A stretch of DNA of 64,000 bases from Toxotes chatareus (GCA_016801885.1 CM028886.1:18193866-18257865), one strand, 5' to 3'; counted from the first letter of the stretch, positions 24,561-38,897 are shown. Numbers and translations: made by a program. The notes: a model not told the origin generated them from the letters alone.

Positions 24561-25571
24561 TATGCCCTTGTCATGGACAATAGCACATGACTTCTTGGAA
24601 ATAGCTTGTCATTGTCATTGTTTTTGACACAATGCTAATCTGGCATGTACAAAAATTACTAGTGTCATACATTTATATATTCTGACTAAATAATTATCAT
24701 CATTATCATTATCATGGGCTGATGAAGCTGATGTTTAATAAAGATGTGACTAAAGTATTGGTGTGCTTTCAGCTGCAAACTCCCACTGCACTTTAAGTGA
24801 TCCCTTTTCCTGCATCAGTGCTAGGATCATCAGAGATGTGGATCAATGATGATACAGAAGATGCAAACTGACCTTTAACGACAACACACCAATTCAAAAG
24901 CTATGGAAGACAGTTTCCTCTCAAACGTGTCCTGCATAATAATGGCAGTATAGAATAAACAGGCCAAATACCAACACATACTAAATATTTACAAATCAGA
25001 CTTTTCTGTGATTCAGCACAATGGTGGAAAAATAAAGTGGTAAAGTGAAAACATGTCCAGTCTGAAATCCATTGAAAGAACTTTCAATGTTTTTTACCCT
25101 CCAATACCTGCCTCCATTCATTCATACACTACACATGGAGCCAAGGAAACCTCTGCAGTGTCGCAATCATATCACAACGAAATTAAACTCAAATTAAGTT
25201 ACTTCAGCAGAAATAATTAGCCCAGGGACAAAAACACAAACATAACCAGGGAGTTTTCTTTAAACAAAAAAATTAACTAAATAAAGACAGAAAATGCAAA
25301 ACCTTAAGTTTTCATGGGTAGAATGTTAAGGTTCAGTTATATCAGGATTCAAAATAAACAGTAATCCATTAGCAAGGACAAGGCAGGGAGGCATTAGATC
25401 ATAATTTCAAGACATGGTTAAAAACTTTACAAAAGAAATATCATTTTGTATATCCTCAAAAACAAAATTAGGCTGCAATTGTAAACAAAACCTTACACCA
25501 TCTTAAAAATTGGCTGTGGATCGGCCAATAACAGTTTTTGTATCATCACAGTCCTTTGGGGGTTTTTTTTG

Positions 25572-25574
<3 letters not shown>

Positions 25575-25608
<34 letters not shown>
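25575..25608. repeat. (GT)n microsatellite
   Basis: About 17 GT units in intron 2, following a T-rich run. Confidence 0.97.
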
Positions 25609-25609
<1 letters not shown>

Positions 25610-28600
25610 TTTGTGCATTTAACTGTCAACTCCACCTCTTGAGCAGAAAGTGGCAAATTACCCCCCCTTTTTTTTTTTTTAGGATAATAATTTCACAGTT
25701 GGTGAAACAAGAAAAAAGACAAGAGAAATGTCACCTGAAAGATGACATTGGACGGGGAAGAACATCACCAGGCCCGGCTGATTACCATAACTTTAACTAA
25801 TCTAAACCCAGCCAGAAAGTCACAGACAAACTACTAATGTAGCTGCCTCTGACTGCATACCTGTCCATTTCTGTCAAAAAAACCCCCCAAAAAACTGACA
25901 AACCAGTGCAGCTGCAATTACTTTCATCTAGAGTATTTACACCGAAATCTACCGTTTTATTTAATTGCATATCGTAGAACAACTGTCATTGAACAGGCCC
26001 GCAACTTTAATGGTCACTTCACTCCCAAGAAGTTAACTGAGCTTTACCGAGATAAAAAACAGTAAGAACACATTTGTGCTTAAACACTGACGGTATGACC
26101 AACTTGTCAAAAATACCAGACGCCAACATAAAATCATCAACGCCTCTGTCATTTCACGGAAGCCTCAGGCCTAAGGCGTCATGTAGTCGCCTCCATGCAT
26201 ATACAAATAACAAGAACAACTACAATTCAAATATTTTTAGTAAGTTAGTTTGCACACTTAAGTTACTGGTAAATTACACAAAGCAAAACACTCAATTCTC
26301 CAATCAGTCAAGCGCAGTTCTAATCATAAATGCAGTCTCCTCGGTCATGTCTCAGCAACGACTGAATTTTTTTCACAGCAGACATTTTACGGCTGCAACA
26401 TTATGAACTCTTACTTTTTTTCTTTTTCTTTTGAGCGTTTCTATGCGGTATGAGTCGTGTTTAAGTGTGGAGCTACTGTGCAATTTACTGCCATTAAGCA
26501 ATTTACCTGAAGTTAGCAGACGTAGCCACGATGTTAATCTTCCTGTCCTTTTGATAGCAGACGAACACCCAGCGCTCAGCTTTCACATTTAACCAGACAC
26601 GGCAAACTTTTCCTAGCAAATGTTACTACGGGCCTTATTACCTGATTTTGTAAATGAAGGTACCAGGACAAAGTGAAATAAAAGAAAGAAGCCACCTTGT
26701 TCGTCATCTCCTCTCGACCTTCACACACCTGTCGTGGCTCTGACTGATGAGCCTGTGTTTCCAGCGTGGAAGACTGGTGCATTCAGGAATAATGGGAAAT
26801 TTGGCCTTACCTCTTCATTACGTTGTGAGGGCTGTCTCTCAAGTGCCTATGATTTCTAACGCTTGTAAACTAAAGCCTAATTATCGATCAATTCTGAGGT
26901 ACTATACTAAGCGTTAAATGACAGTGAGAAAGGCTTACAGTATAAATTATCTTTCACGGATTAAAAATTAGTTGATTTATCAAAACTGCACTGACATTTG
27001 AAAGTGTCACTGAATTTTAAATTGGCACTGAAGTTAAAAAAAAATATATTCTGGCACTGTGACAACACTAGTTATAATAAGTTTGTCTCAGCGCATGAAC
27101 TTTCAGCAGCATGTGTTCCTGCTTAAAGTCCTTCTTTTTGTGCCATTTTACTGACATTAAACTTGAATTACTGGTATTAAAACGTCTTCTTTTTATAACA
27201 AACGGGTTTGATCAAATGTGGTGTGGGAAGGCTGAATATTTTGGTTTGGTTCCATTTCAGACATGTGTGCAACAAAGATTTCACTAGTACAGCTACAGGA
27301 AAAAAAACAAACCAAAACAAACAAAAACATGGCAGCCAGTGTTTGAGCTTGCATCTGGTCGGTACAGTATTAATATAAAGGCTTTGCAATTGCAGGAAGT
27401 TCTCTATAATTGTTCATAGACTTAAAAAAGTTGAGTGTTTTCAGGTTTTTAACCACATTAGTGACAAGTGTAACATGGGAGATCAATAAGCAATGTGGAG
27501 TCACCCAGCACAGTGATGAACCTTTCATGAGCCCGACCTTGAGAACAGCATTATGCAACATAATCTGATTCAGTGATTCAGTTGTTGAAGTATCAACAGT
27601 GAATCAGCTCTTGAATTATTCCCCTTCATTTCCACTCTTTGCTATACATCCTCCACTGTATTAGCATGTGACCTCGGTCCACTTCCACTGAAGCTGAGCC
27701 ACATAAATGGACAAGGAAAAATCATTTTAGCACTGTCTTTTTGAATGTTTCACACAGAGAAATGCTGGACCCCACTTTCACCTCTGATGAAGCATGATTG
27801 TGAATACAAGTGGATAATCAGACACTAAGATGTCTTTCAAAAAAAAAGCTTTTGACAGGTTTAAAAGCAGATGTGTGTATCCTCACTCCTCTATCAGCTC
27901 AGACGAGAGATAATCTTCTCATAATACACGGCACACTTATCTATAAAGAGTGGGTTTATTTTGAGCAATTTGGTTTGACAAGGAAAATGTGAAACCTTTG
28001 TGGCTCTTTCCTTTGAAATCCAAACACAAAATGGTTCTTTAAAGCGGGCTTCATTTGGGAAGGTAGGAAATAGAACATCCTAAGAAAGCTGCAGTTCAGA
28101 TTCTCTCTGAATCAGACATATATTTTGTCCTTCTTTTTTTTTATTGACAAACAACAAAATATTTAAATATATTTATGTATATTCAGAAGGAAAGTTCATG
28201 ATGACAGGCTCAAAGCTTTCACGCATAAACCAATTTGCAAGGTTTGTCTCATGTTGGTGGTGTTTTTAATAAAAAGCATCAGATTTATTTGTTAACTGAA
28301 ATCCTTGAATAGCTCACGTCCTGCAACAAAAAAAGAAGGAAAAAAGAAAAACTTCAACAATGTATACCTATATTTGTGTATCTATACATGCTTGCCTGTT
28401 CCTAATAATACCTTACATGTAGGTTCAGTATAAGCCTCCACAGAAAAAAAAAACATTTGAGCATCAATTTTCTTTCTTAAATTTAATTACTGAACTGTGC
28501 CTAGCAGGATAGTATAAAATTACTGTCAAAATCAAGTGCAGTTTGAGCCAAAAACTTCAGTTAGAGACAGACAGTGAGGAGAGGGGGGTATAAAAATAAG

Positions 28601-29399
28601 AAGAAACAAAATCATACCACAGCACTCGAATGTCAGGCTTTTGTGAGAGTGGAGAAAGCACACTGAGTAAACAGTTGTTTGACTGTTCAGTAACTAAAGT
28701 AAACAAGGTGAAATCTTTGTGTTTGATGTTTTCTGTCTCCTACGGTGAAGCATTTGAATAAAGGATGGTGGCTACTGAGCTGACCCATGCATCACTGCAT
28801 GCAACACAACACGCTCATTCAGAAATAAATGCTAGTGAATCTGCTCAGAGCTCACAGACTGAGGGGTTTCTTTGCTTTGGAGTCCAAAAACACAACTACT
28901 TAAAGCCAGTTTCATGAAAGAAATAGCTTTTGCGTTTTTTTTTCCTGAGTTCTTTTTCTTTTATTGCTGAAAACATTGTATACATGTATGACTGTTCACA
29001 GTATCAATATTGCACATATTATTAGAAATAAATATGTTACATTTAAAGTCAGTTTTGTTTTATTGTGCAAGAAGCATCTTTGCAAGTTAGTTCCTTTGAA
29101 ACCAACACACAAAACTAGCTTCTCACGTATAAAATCCCAGTGAAAACCTTTTTGCAGTTTTGTGATGGCACTTCTATTCTGCACAAAACCATGTCAGAAA
29201 AGAGAAGACACAGTGCAATCCTCACACACTACTGCTGACTTGCCTGACACCTCCCTGACAAGAATAAGCAGTCTTTGTCATGTGTACAATAAAGATGAAC
29301 TTTCTGTCAGACGTGACCATTGAAGACTTTCCTCCCTCACATCTTTCCATCCCTGCCTGCCAGTCTTCAAGGTGCATGGCTTCAGAGCTGCTCCCTTAC

Positions 29400-29622
29400 C
29401 TCGTCCTGAAGTTAGCCGGGTGTGGATGTCCATCATACAAAGATAAAAAGTCATATTCCTCCTCCACAGCGAAAGATTGAAAAACTATATGAATCCTGTT
29501 CCCTTCCTCTGCAACAATCACCCAGGTACAGTTTGCTCCATTTGGATATCCATAAGGAAACCCGGGGCTTTCTATCGTCCCATTTCTCCCTTTTAAAGTG
29601 CCTCCGCAAGTGTGGATAAAAC
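29400..29622 (-). CDS. csmd3: csmd3 exon 2 (first part of CUB domain 1)
   Basis: This exon encodes residues 60-133 and two bases of Arg134: the N-terminal two thirds of the first CUB domain, an extracellular beta-sandwich protein-binding module. Visible hallmarks are Cys65 in the HTCGG start, the GTIESPGFP motif, NCTW with Cys91, and the acidic EEEYDFLSLYDG stretch with Asp117 and Asp123, which resembles the calcium-binding type of CUB. Asn73 (NGT) and Asn90 (NCT) are N-glycosylation sequons. The acceptor is a pyrimidine-rich tract ending TTCGTTCCAG|GT, and the donor is CGAG|GTAAGG. The exon is 223 nt, enters in phase 1 and leaves in phase 2. The reading frame is intact, with no stop or frameshift. 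It closely resembles the first CUB of CSMD3 from family knowledge. Confidence 0.96.
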
Positions 29623-32184
29623 CTGGAACGAAAGGAAACAAACACCAAGTCATTATCAAATGCAAACAGCAACTGTGAATAACTCTCTTAGTTCTCTTCA
29701 ACACATGGAAGAGAAGGAGTAAATTGTGGAGATGCTTACAGAAAATGTGTTTAATTCAGCCTTGTGGAAGCAGTCAAAGCAATAAATAACCAGAATGCCT
29801 TTAAAACATTTTAAATAAGCCTGCACAGATGCTATTCCAAGTAACACTTTTAGAGTAACAACTGCATGAAATGTGTAAAGTTCAGGTGCAGTATTTCTTC
29901 TACTGAGAAGAAATTGTTTGGAAAATCCACATTGTTCTCAGCTGGCACAAGCTGTGAGTGAAATCTGGCAACCAGCTGAATCGGAGACAAGTTTTGTGTT
30001 TGCATTTATGTTTCCAGTTCCCATTCAAATTAAAAAAAAAAAAAAAAAAAAGAATGGGCTGCTACACCTACTGCTGTAATAATGGAAAAGAAATGCATAG
30101 TTTAGGACCTTGCTGATATTTTTCAGTGTTACGCTGAACAAACTGCTTGTGATGCATCATTACTGCCCAATTCTTTCCAGAGGGTCAGAAAGCTCCAGGG
30201 ACAAGCAACAAGCAAGGTCTGCCAATTTGGTGCCACAAGCCCCTAACATTTTGTTTCACAGCCCACACAAGATATATCTTTGCACCTTAGTACACTGGCT
30301 TGCTGAAAATCAATACCCTTGACATACAAGGTTAACCTGTTACCAGACACCCCAATTTTTTGTGCACAAGCCTGAAAATAACGCATCCAAAATAAAAAGG
30401 CTGCTGTTCAGCCATTCAGCTATTCAACCCCTGTGATTACAGTCAAAACCCTGGTCTCGTTTGAAAGGTAACTATTTAAATTTTACAACCAAATAATCAG
30501 AATGACTATGAGAGATACTGGGCCACAGTTACAGAGGCACAAGCATGATGGATCATTCAAAAAGGGGAAAATATTGTCTGTAGGGTGTGTAGGGCTGAAT
30601 TCTGTGTCCATAGTATTTGTAGTGATTTGAGGATCCCAGAATGCTTTGCATAGATAGCATCAGGAGACTTGAATCTTTCTAACAACGTGTAATTTGGCGA
30701 GGTTGTGCAAAGATTGTGTCTAGAGCAACACACACCCAAAGTAGCACTATCAAGGCCAAAGCATCCCACTGCTGGGACATAGTGTAATTAACTTTTCACA
30801 CTCTGTAGGTAAAGGATGTTTTGCATAGTGCTAGCCAGACATATGCACCAGTATGGGAAAAAATAAAACACACAGATCATTTGACAGATATGCAACTCAA
30901 GTGGCCTCTAACGAGACAGACAGCACTAATTTTTCCCATTAATACGTACGCCTTCTAAACTGATGTGAACAAATAGTCAAAATGTCAAACTGTGAGACGA
31001 ACTGACGATTAATTTCCCTTTTGTCAAGCTGTTTCATCTCATTGTTTTTGGACAAAGCCTGGCAGCTATTTATATTCCACAAAAAACAACTCTGTCATCA
31101 CAAATGTGATTATCCACGGGAACATTTCTCCACAATCTTTACATCTTGCGATGCCTTCAGGATATTACACTCACAGGGATCCTGACCCAGAGTCCCTGAC
31201 ATTACAGTATGTCTCCACCTGTTGTCAGATAACTGCTACTCTCCAGACCAATTTATTTTTCCTGCATCCAGTGATCAAGTGGCTTGACCTTCTTATAGAT
31301 ACAGTTATAGATTTCAGTATGCACATGCAGGTTTAAGATATTGTATCTGGTGGTGACCTGTTGCTCTAAATGCAGTGGAAAAAATTCCCGCCAAGGTGTG
31401 TTGCATGTCTAAGTTGCAACTACTTTCGTCACTGCTGAGAAAACATGTATTCATGGCATATTTGCAGCCTTGATGCACCGCCTACAGGGTCAACACAATC
31501 CAACCTGTGACATGGTACATTATTGCTGCTTTCAAGTGCTCTCTGGAAGACTATAATTACCACCACAGTCATGTTCAAGGATTCAACCAAGCTGAGTGGA
31601 AAAGTGAGGATGAGGATTTTGATGACAGATTAGTTACTGCAATCTGACAGCTTATTTGACCAACAACTGTGGTCGTATTTGTTGTGTGTGTACATAGAGT
31701 ATTGTTGCATGTTTCCAGTTTACACTGATCATTTACCTTAAGTTTGTAACACATTTTTTAATTTAATGAACTGAACTAGGGCCTGCCTGTTAGATGTCTG
31801 ATCCACATTGCCTTCATATCTACAAAGCTGCGACCACTTATTTTCCTGGTTGCTACGGTTTGTTTGTGTTTCCGACCGAAAGCAATAAATAGACTGGGTG
31901 CATGTGTGACATTTAAAAAAAAGTAAGAGCTAATGAAAAGCGCATGAAAACAGAACGGTCCACACCTGCTCTGACCGTTTAAAACGGTTTTGAACAAAAA
32001 TTTTGAGGAAAGCTTGTTCATTACTGAAGGTGAACTAACCTGCAGTTGGGCAGCTGTAATTACAGTTTAGACTTAATTCACTTTAGACAAAGCTGTACAA
32101 TGAGACACGTTTTAGGGCAGAAATGCATAGTGTTAAAGATTTTTTTTCCTTAATTGGAAAATCAGAAGTGAAGAAGCAACTTTG

Positions 32185-32305
32185 AAACATGGGGGGAGAG
32201 CGAAGGGGTGTGACATGCAACAAAGATCCCCGGGCCAGAATCAAACCATGGATGTTGCAGTTATGTAGCACGCTCTGTGTCCATTCGGTTACCAGAGTGC
32301 TCCAA
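32185..32305 (+). repeat. Teleost interspersed repeat relic (GACATGCAACAAAG-type)
   Basis: GTGTGACATGCAACAAAG, the B-box-like GAATCAAACCATGG and a terminal CATTCGGTTACCAGAG stretch appear in the order of a frequent fish repeat. In that repeat GACATGCAGCAAAG precedes a GAATCGAACC motif and an ACC-ACTGAGC-type end. A tRNA-derived origin is possible. The copy is diverged and non-coding. Confidence 0.45.
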
Positions 32306-32589
32306 TGTTACACCATCTGAATACTGATATTTGGCTTCAGTTTATTATCCATCTTGCAGTGACCTCTCCCATTTTTATGAACATGATTACGAAAACATTT
32401 TGGTAAAATTTAATTTTACATGACCATCTCCACAGGATGATGCAGTTGTCCCAAATAACAATGGGAGCAACAAACATATTACAGATAATCTAATACTCCA
32501 CAACATTGTGTTAATGTCTACAATATTGATTTTGGTCTAAGACATAGATTTATTTAAAAAGAACAAGCAAACATTTAAGCTTTGTTTGT

Positions 32590-32867
32590 TTAAAGGGGCA
32601 CTCCACAATTTTTACACAAAGTTAAATTTACTAGGCATGAGGAATACTACTACAAAACACAAGCTGTATAATAATCCAGTGTTTTGGGACTTGACTCATA
32701 ACAGGGACTAAAAGTGAGGATGTCTTGACCTCAGCCGCATCAATTTTGACCTTTTTTTTTTTTTCTTTTTAATTTACTCTCTTGTGAGTCTCCTAACTTT
32801 GCGGAAAGGGTAATACTACTACTACTACTACTACTACTACTGCTAAATCACTGAAGGAACCCTTTAA
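32590..32867. mobile_element. TTAA-flanked MITE-like teleost repeat
   Basis: This is a non-coding element of about 278 bp. The left end, TTAAAGGGGCACTCCACAAT, and the right end (reverse complement TTAAAGGGTTCCTTCAGTG) form decayed inverted repeats, again with TTAA at both boundaries. It contains a CTA trinucleotide microsatellite (about 32815-32840). The leading GGGGCACTCCAC motif is familiar from abundant teleost repeats. Superfamily assignment is uncertain. Confidence 0.6.
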
Positions 32868-33379
32868 TTCTTACAACAGAATGATTACCACTAACACTTT
32901 TCTGTTAGAGTGAGACTGTTAAAACAGCCAAGTGAAAAATATATGAAACTAGAGACATGCAGTTTTAATCACGGGCTACATAACCATGAGTACAATCGAA
33001 GTGCAGCTGCAGCTAAGCATTGTAGCAGAACACAAACCTGAAGCAATCCTGGTAGAGGATATCAACAGAGCCAAGGAAAAAGCCTGTAAACTTTTCGTTG
33101 GGCTCAATTAGGCCCACACAATCTTCAGCGACAAAAGTATAGTATTACTTCTTTTATTTGAGGCTTTCTTGTATCGACCAGTGTTTATGCAGTTTCTATA
33201 ACAAGAACAGCAACCACAGAGATCTATTAGTCCGAGAAATATTTCAGTGTTTGCTGAGCATTAGATGACTAATGCTGCGAAGTATTCAGAGTAATGCTGT
33301 TTGTGTGAACTGCTTAGCAGTGTTTGTGTGGCTGATTATTCTGATGTCTTGGGGATGACAGAACAGATGCTCATTGCCA

Positions 33380-33715
33380 AGATATCTATTTCCTTCTTTC
33401 TGTCTCTCTCCCTATTTCTCCCTCTCAGATCTATGTATTCCTTTCATCCTTCATTATCCCTGCTACTCTCTAACGCCATCTGCATTTTTTCTCCTCTTTG
33501 TACCTCCCTCAGTCTCTTCTTTTCTCAACCTCTCTCCGTCTCACTCACCTATTTCATTCACTGTCGCTTCAGCCAATTGTTCCCAGAATCTTTTTTCATC
33601 GCTCTCTCTCTTCCTACTCTGCAACTCTACCTCTCAATTTCCCAACCGCCCCCCAACCCACCCAACCCACTACATAGTGCCCCCTTAGTTTTTCTTTTTT
33701 TTCTCCTATAAGCTA
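33380..33715 (+). repeat. Pyrimidine-rich tract
   Basis: This is about 335 bp of CTCTCTCC-type sequence on the plus strand, within intron 1. It generates a spurious 136-codon open frame at 33301-33711. Confidence 0.85.
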
Positions 33716-35894
33716 TCCATTATGAATTAGAATCCCCCTTTACAATGCTGTGAATCATACAAGCTTGTAATATGTTAAGCGCTGTCATCTCCATAAAAGC
33801 TGTATCTATAAAAAGAACATTGTAAACATTCATCTCGTTACCTCAAAGGAAAACGCGGTGACAACATGTGCTTCCTTGTACTGGAGAGAGGACATGCATT
33901 AAATCTGTGTACCACTTAGACCTACAGTATGTCTTCTTTGAATTCCACTGTTATCGCTCTGTCGCCTACCCTGACCTCCATCATCACTTCAATTGTGAAA
34001 CGCGCTCCCTGGGGTTTTCTCCAACCCCATGTTAACGTCACGCTGCAACACCGACCATAAATTGTGACGAGAAACCAAATTAACAACATGCTGTGATTGC
34101 ACAGTGGGGGGAATGCAGTTCAGAACTATGAATTAGTGTCATAATGCACAAGTCTGAAAGAAACAGGGGCCTCAGCAGGCAACCGGGCTGGCTGACAGAC
34201 AGCTCAAGAAAGGTCCCAGCTGTTGCTCAAATAGTTACATTTACCCCTGGCCTTTTGGATATATACACAAATCCACACCTTTGATGCTTGTAACTGATTG
34301 CTATACTTGCTGAGCACAACACAAACAGGAAAATGGCAGTTGCCTTCCACCCCGATGAGTTTTCTGAAGGTGTTTGTCTCTTTGTCAATCTAAATTGTAT
34401 CTGTGTGTGAGAACATGCATATTTATATGTGTTGTTGGCCTTGTAGCGCTTCTCACTAATGCAAACAGAAAACAGGACCACTGAATGTGATTCGCCGATC
34501 CCTTCCCAGTGAATACAGAAAATTTTCAGAATGAACCAGTTAATGAAACTCAGTGCTGTACCCGATGCAGATGGAAAACAAGATTGATTTTGTAAACAAA
34601 ATACATTATGCATCATAGAGGGTATCCTATTATTTTCAAGGCCTAAACAAATTTGTTGCAGGCTAAATTGGTTATTTAAAGTTTGCTTTAAGCATGGAAG
34701 AAAATGACAGAAAACATGTTGACTTTCCAGTACATGGACTGAAGTATGAAGGGGTAAGTGCCCCCTAAACAGCCAATATGTTGTCGTCCACCATTAATGT
34801 AGATTTGTAGTGATGCCATAAAGAGAAATGATTATGTGCAGCAAGGAGAGAGGAGGTGGAGTCATTTACTGCCATTCAGATTATTATGAGTGACAAACAG
34901 CCCACTGGGTAATGGATGATAATGTAATGGTTGATGGGTATCAGAAACTGCCCATCCCAATCGACTACTTTTCAACACATTACCATTAAACAGGCTTGGA
35001 AAATAAACATTCACAGTGTGACCTGCTCCCTCGTGTAGTTGTTTCAGGACCCTGCAGGGCAGAATTAACTGCCAGACAAAGCCTTTTCTTCCCTCGGCAG
35101 TGAAACTGTTGAATTCAGATGAAAGACTGCAGCACTTAGTTTGGCAAATTTATTGTGTTCCATTTGCCTTGTTGTCCTTACAGTGTATTGGATTTATCTG
35201 CTGTCTGTTGTGCTGTATTTGGCTTTTATCATCTGTCTATTGTCCCTCGTTTATGTGGCAGCCTGCATGTCCAAAGCAATCTTTTCAAATGAGGCAAGAA
35301 AGTTGATCTAATCGAACAAAATCCTGTGGCTTAGAGCAACTTGCGTAACTTTTACGTTAAAGCTTTTGTGCCCTGATTAATGGCATTCAAATTTGTGGCA
35401 ATTAAAGAAATGTTGTAGCGCCCCCCTTTGGCACCAGTCTAGTGTAAACATTAAGCATCAGGAGAGTCGCACTGCACATTGCCTCAAAGCAGCATTTAGG
35501 TTGTGAACTAAAGATTTCAAAACACTTTGGACTGTAGATCAGTTACTCGTGAACAGTGACCATCTGGAAAGCAACAGTGTTTATGCATTACAAACAAAAG
35601 AGTGTTGGTTTTGGGTTTTTCATTTTTAACATGTCTAACCTTCAGTTTGATGTGGGGACAAACAGAACAGCAGGAGGACATCAGCTGCAGGGTAAATTTG
35701 GTTAGGTCTGTTGGACTTTGTAAAGGGACTACACTTTGAAAAGACTACAGAGTCAGAAGAAAGCGTGCTACATGGACAATCAATGTCAAACTGCATCATT
35801 ACATCACAGTCGTCTTTTGAACCAAAGCAAAAGGCTCCACGTCTTTCACATTTCCCACATGAACACAGAACCAGAACAGTTTGGGGTTTGTTGT

Positions 35895-35995
35895 GTTGCT
35901 CAAGGATACTTCAACAATCGGGAAGAGCCTGGGACTGAGCCACCATGTGACTAATGGCCAACATGCTCTACACCTGAGCTACTGCTGTATCCAAC
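35895..35995 (+). repeat. Teleost interspersed repeat relic (TTGCTCAAGG-type)
   Basis: The landmarks TTGCTCAAGGATACTTC, GGCCAACATGCTCTACACC and GAGCTACTGCTG occur in order. They match a very common fish repeat (probably SINE- or MITE-derived) known for spreading near genes. The copy is diverged. Confidence 0.5.
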
Positions 35996-38897
35996 GCACC
36001 TGGATGTATCAATTTGTAAAAAAAATACCCACTTGCTGGTCTTATTATGTCCAGCGTGTCCATGTATCAGGCACTGAGCCTTCTTCTTTCTCTGAGCTCT
36101 GATTACAGCTCTTGAAAGTCCTGAGCTTTTCACTGAAAGATTTCCTACTACACAGTGGAATAATTCTTCAAGTTATTATGAATTATTACCGCTGCGTCTT
36201 AGCTTCACTTAAGATTTGTTATGACTCTTTAACCAGTGTGTGTGTCAGTTGACATAAGTACATAATATACCCATACACCTTTCTCTCAGAATGATATAGA
36301 CACACTGGCAGAAATATACCGTATGAAAAGGGGAATGAAAAGTAGCATATAAAATTCTTATTCTAATCAGTAGTGACTGTAATAGGATGTAAGGGTCAAT
36401 CTATCACCTTGCAAAAAATTAACTGTATAACTTAAATGCAAATACGTTTGCAGTGCGAAAATATTCACAGCCATTTAAGCCTTGCTTTGCACAGTACCTT
36501 TGCTACCAGTGGATCCATGCATGAATAGTGTTTTGCCTTCACCCTTCATACATCACAGTATCTTTCTTCAAACAAATCCTAAGCCCAGATCCACAAGCCT
36601 AGTGAGCTATGTGCTTTCAAGCTCCTCTTTTTGACTTATTTTTGGCATGTATTATTTTCTCTCTCTCTGCTTGATACTCCATTTCCTCACAACTGACTGA
36701 AGAATATGCTTTGTCAAGGACACCTCCTTCTCCAAATAGCAATTCATCACTGGTCATGATGATGGCCTATCACAAACAGAGAGGGAGGCAACAGCACCAC
36801 TCCTAGCAATCAAAGTTTAAGTTAAAAAAAAATCCTCCATTGATTTGCACCTGACCTCAAAGGTGAGTCAGCCAATATAGAGATATCCATCAGAGCAGCC
36901 TGGTTACAGTGCACTGACTGGAAAGATGGAGCCCTTACTAAGCAAAACAAAGGTCAGCAAACAACCTGGTGGGCTTCATTTGCTGCAGTTCCTGTCTCAC
37001 TGTTATATTACAAAACACCACAAGAGAAACAGTAGTGTTACACATAGAAACTCCCGGGTGTTGCTAAGTATTGATTTTCTAAAGTCTGGTTTTCAGGAGA
37101 TAAATGAGTGCAACTCTGGGAAATCATTTTCATATTCAGAGCTACTAATAATGTAATCTGAGCCAAACTGAAATCTTCACAAAATAGTGAAAATGAAAAG
37201 AAAAGGAAATCAAAAATATAGATCCATGTTTCCATTTATCAGGGGAAACGCACATAGGAGAGAGAGAAAAAAAAAACATTTTTGTGTCTTGTCAGCTGTC
37301 ATACCTTCAGATCATGAATCTACAGGGTCTGCACCATATCAAATCAGAGATGCTGCAGCACTTAGGAGTTATATTTAGAGGTAATTCTGTTTTAGAAATC
37401 TAAGCACTTTTCTCTCAGATCTATGACAAGCTGTACTTTGAGCCACAGACATAAAATGTGGAGGGAAGTGAAAATAATTTTTCATCAGCACAAGCAGGAA
37501 TACAACAATGATGACTGCTAGGGCGTAGACAGCAACCTTAGTAGACAGAAATCTTAAATTGATGTCCCCAAAGAGAAGGATTTTATCTGCATGACTGTGC
37601 GGCACCTTCACAATTCATACTGATAGAATGTGCATAATCGCAGCCCCTCACTATGCTTGTCTGCATGGTTGATGAAAGGGAAATGGGCTCCATACAGCAG
37701 AAACAGAAAAGAGGCTTTCTAGAGAATGACTATTACCTCATGAGTGTGTCATTGCAATTTGGAAAAGGGCTCTGAAATATTCCATTTGGTGGTTTTAAAT
37801 TGCCAACCACTGAGGTGAGAAATACTAAAATCAAATACATTGCCACACTGAAACACAGCTGGCACATGCACAAATACACGCCCCAAACACACCACTGCAC
37901 GAGGAAATAACAGAGGTCGTGCGTCTGCGTGGCCAAGTATAATAACTGTTTCCCAACGTCTGCATGCTGCTGGTGCTTTAGCTACTTCCCAGCAGATACA
38001 GTATTTTATGGCTAGACACCAATACCTCCTCAAAGTGCTACTGAGCCATATTGCACCTGATGCCAGGCCACCACTGTGAGAGCTGCTGTACAACACAAAA
38101 CTGTGAGCCAACAACACATCTAATAGGACGCCTGTCTCTCTAGCCTCCAATCTTCCAAACAAACAACAACATCAACACTTCACTTTCCACCGAAAAGGGA
38201 AAAGGAAAAGAGCACAGAGCAAGAATCTGTCTTTTTCTGTCTGAAGGCAAACACAGAGGCTGAAACAATACTTGACTGCCTTTCACTTTCCAAGTAAACA
38301 TCTTCATCCATTTTAGAGCCTGCTCACATTGTGAAGATGAAGATTTTTGGTTGTTTTTTACAGATGCAAAGCAGCTCATACAAATTGAAAGTCATTTACA
38401 ATCTTGCAAACTGCCTCATTGGCATTTAACAGGCCACAGATTCTCCAGACATTGTTAGGCCAATTCTCCACACGATAACCCGTGGCCCCTACAGGAGGGA
38501 AAAGTAATAGCTGTTGCAATTTTAACACTTGTGCCAACTGCAGGCAATGAGTGTTACAGCTGAAGTCTTTTGAAAGCTTTTTGTTTTATTTGCATATGCA
38601 TGAGTTTTTGGTGTTCCGCCACTTAACACCTGTTGCACCTACAGATAAAACTGAACTTTAATGTGTTACATTAACCTGCAGATTATATGAGACAGGCAAA
38701 CAGAGCTAAGATTCAGCTTGTGGCCCTAAAGCAACCAGAGGTTTGTGAATTATGTATGGCTGATGACTTATGTAATACCTGTAAAGTAAATCAAAGCGTT
38801 AAGTAGTAAAGATAATTATTTGTCACAAACAATTATACAGATAAAACAACAGATGTGTACTCTATTTCAGTAACACTCAAGTCAGCTGATTATTTTC

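Larger units (their letters stand above)
12315..29399 (-). other. csmd3: csmd3 intron 2
   Basis: This is a 17.1-kb intron that splits CUB domain 1. It holds the MITE at 17188-17551, the inverted repeat at 18548/18806, the TA microsatellite and hAT MITE at 20.7-21.4 kb, the Tx1-like LINE relic at about 23.9-24.6 kb and a candidate regulatory block at about 22.1 kb. The remainder is unique AT-rich sequence without recognised exons. The 180-codon open frame at 14362-14904 (minus) has no domain, no composition shift and no splice context. Confidence 0.85.

Noticed and set aside
26400..26830. Possible promoter or first exon in intron 2 (CpG-containing stretch with a GTAAGG on the minus strand)
   Set aside because: No convincing open frame or TSS motif, and the candidate donor lacks a matching recognisable exon.
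33301..33711. Ser/Leu/Phe-rich open frames
   Set aside because: Produced by a pyrimidine-rich tract. No codon-level signal of selection is visible.
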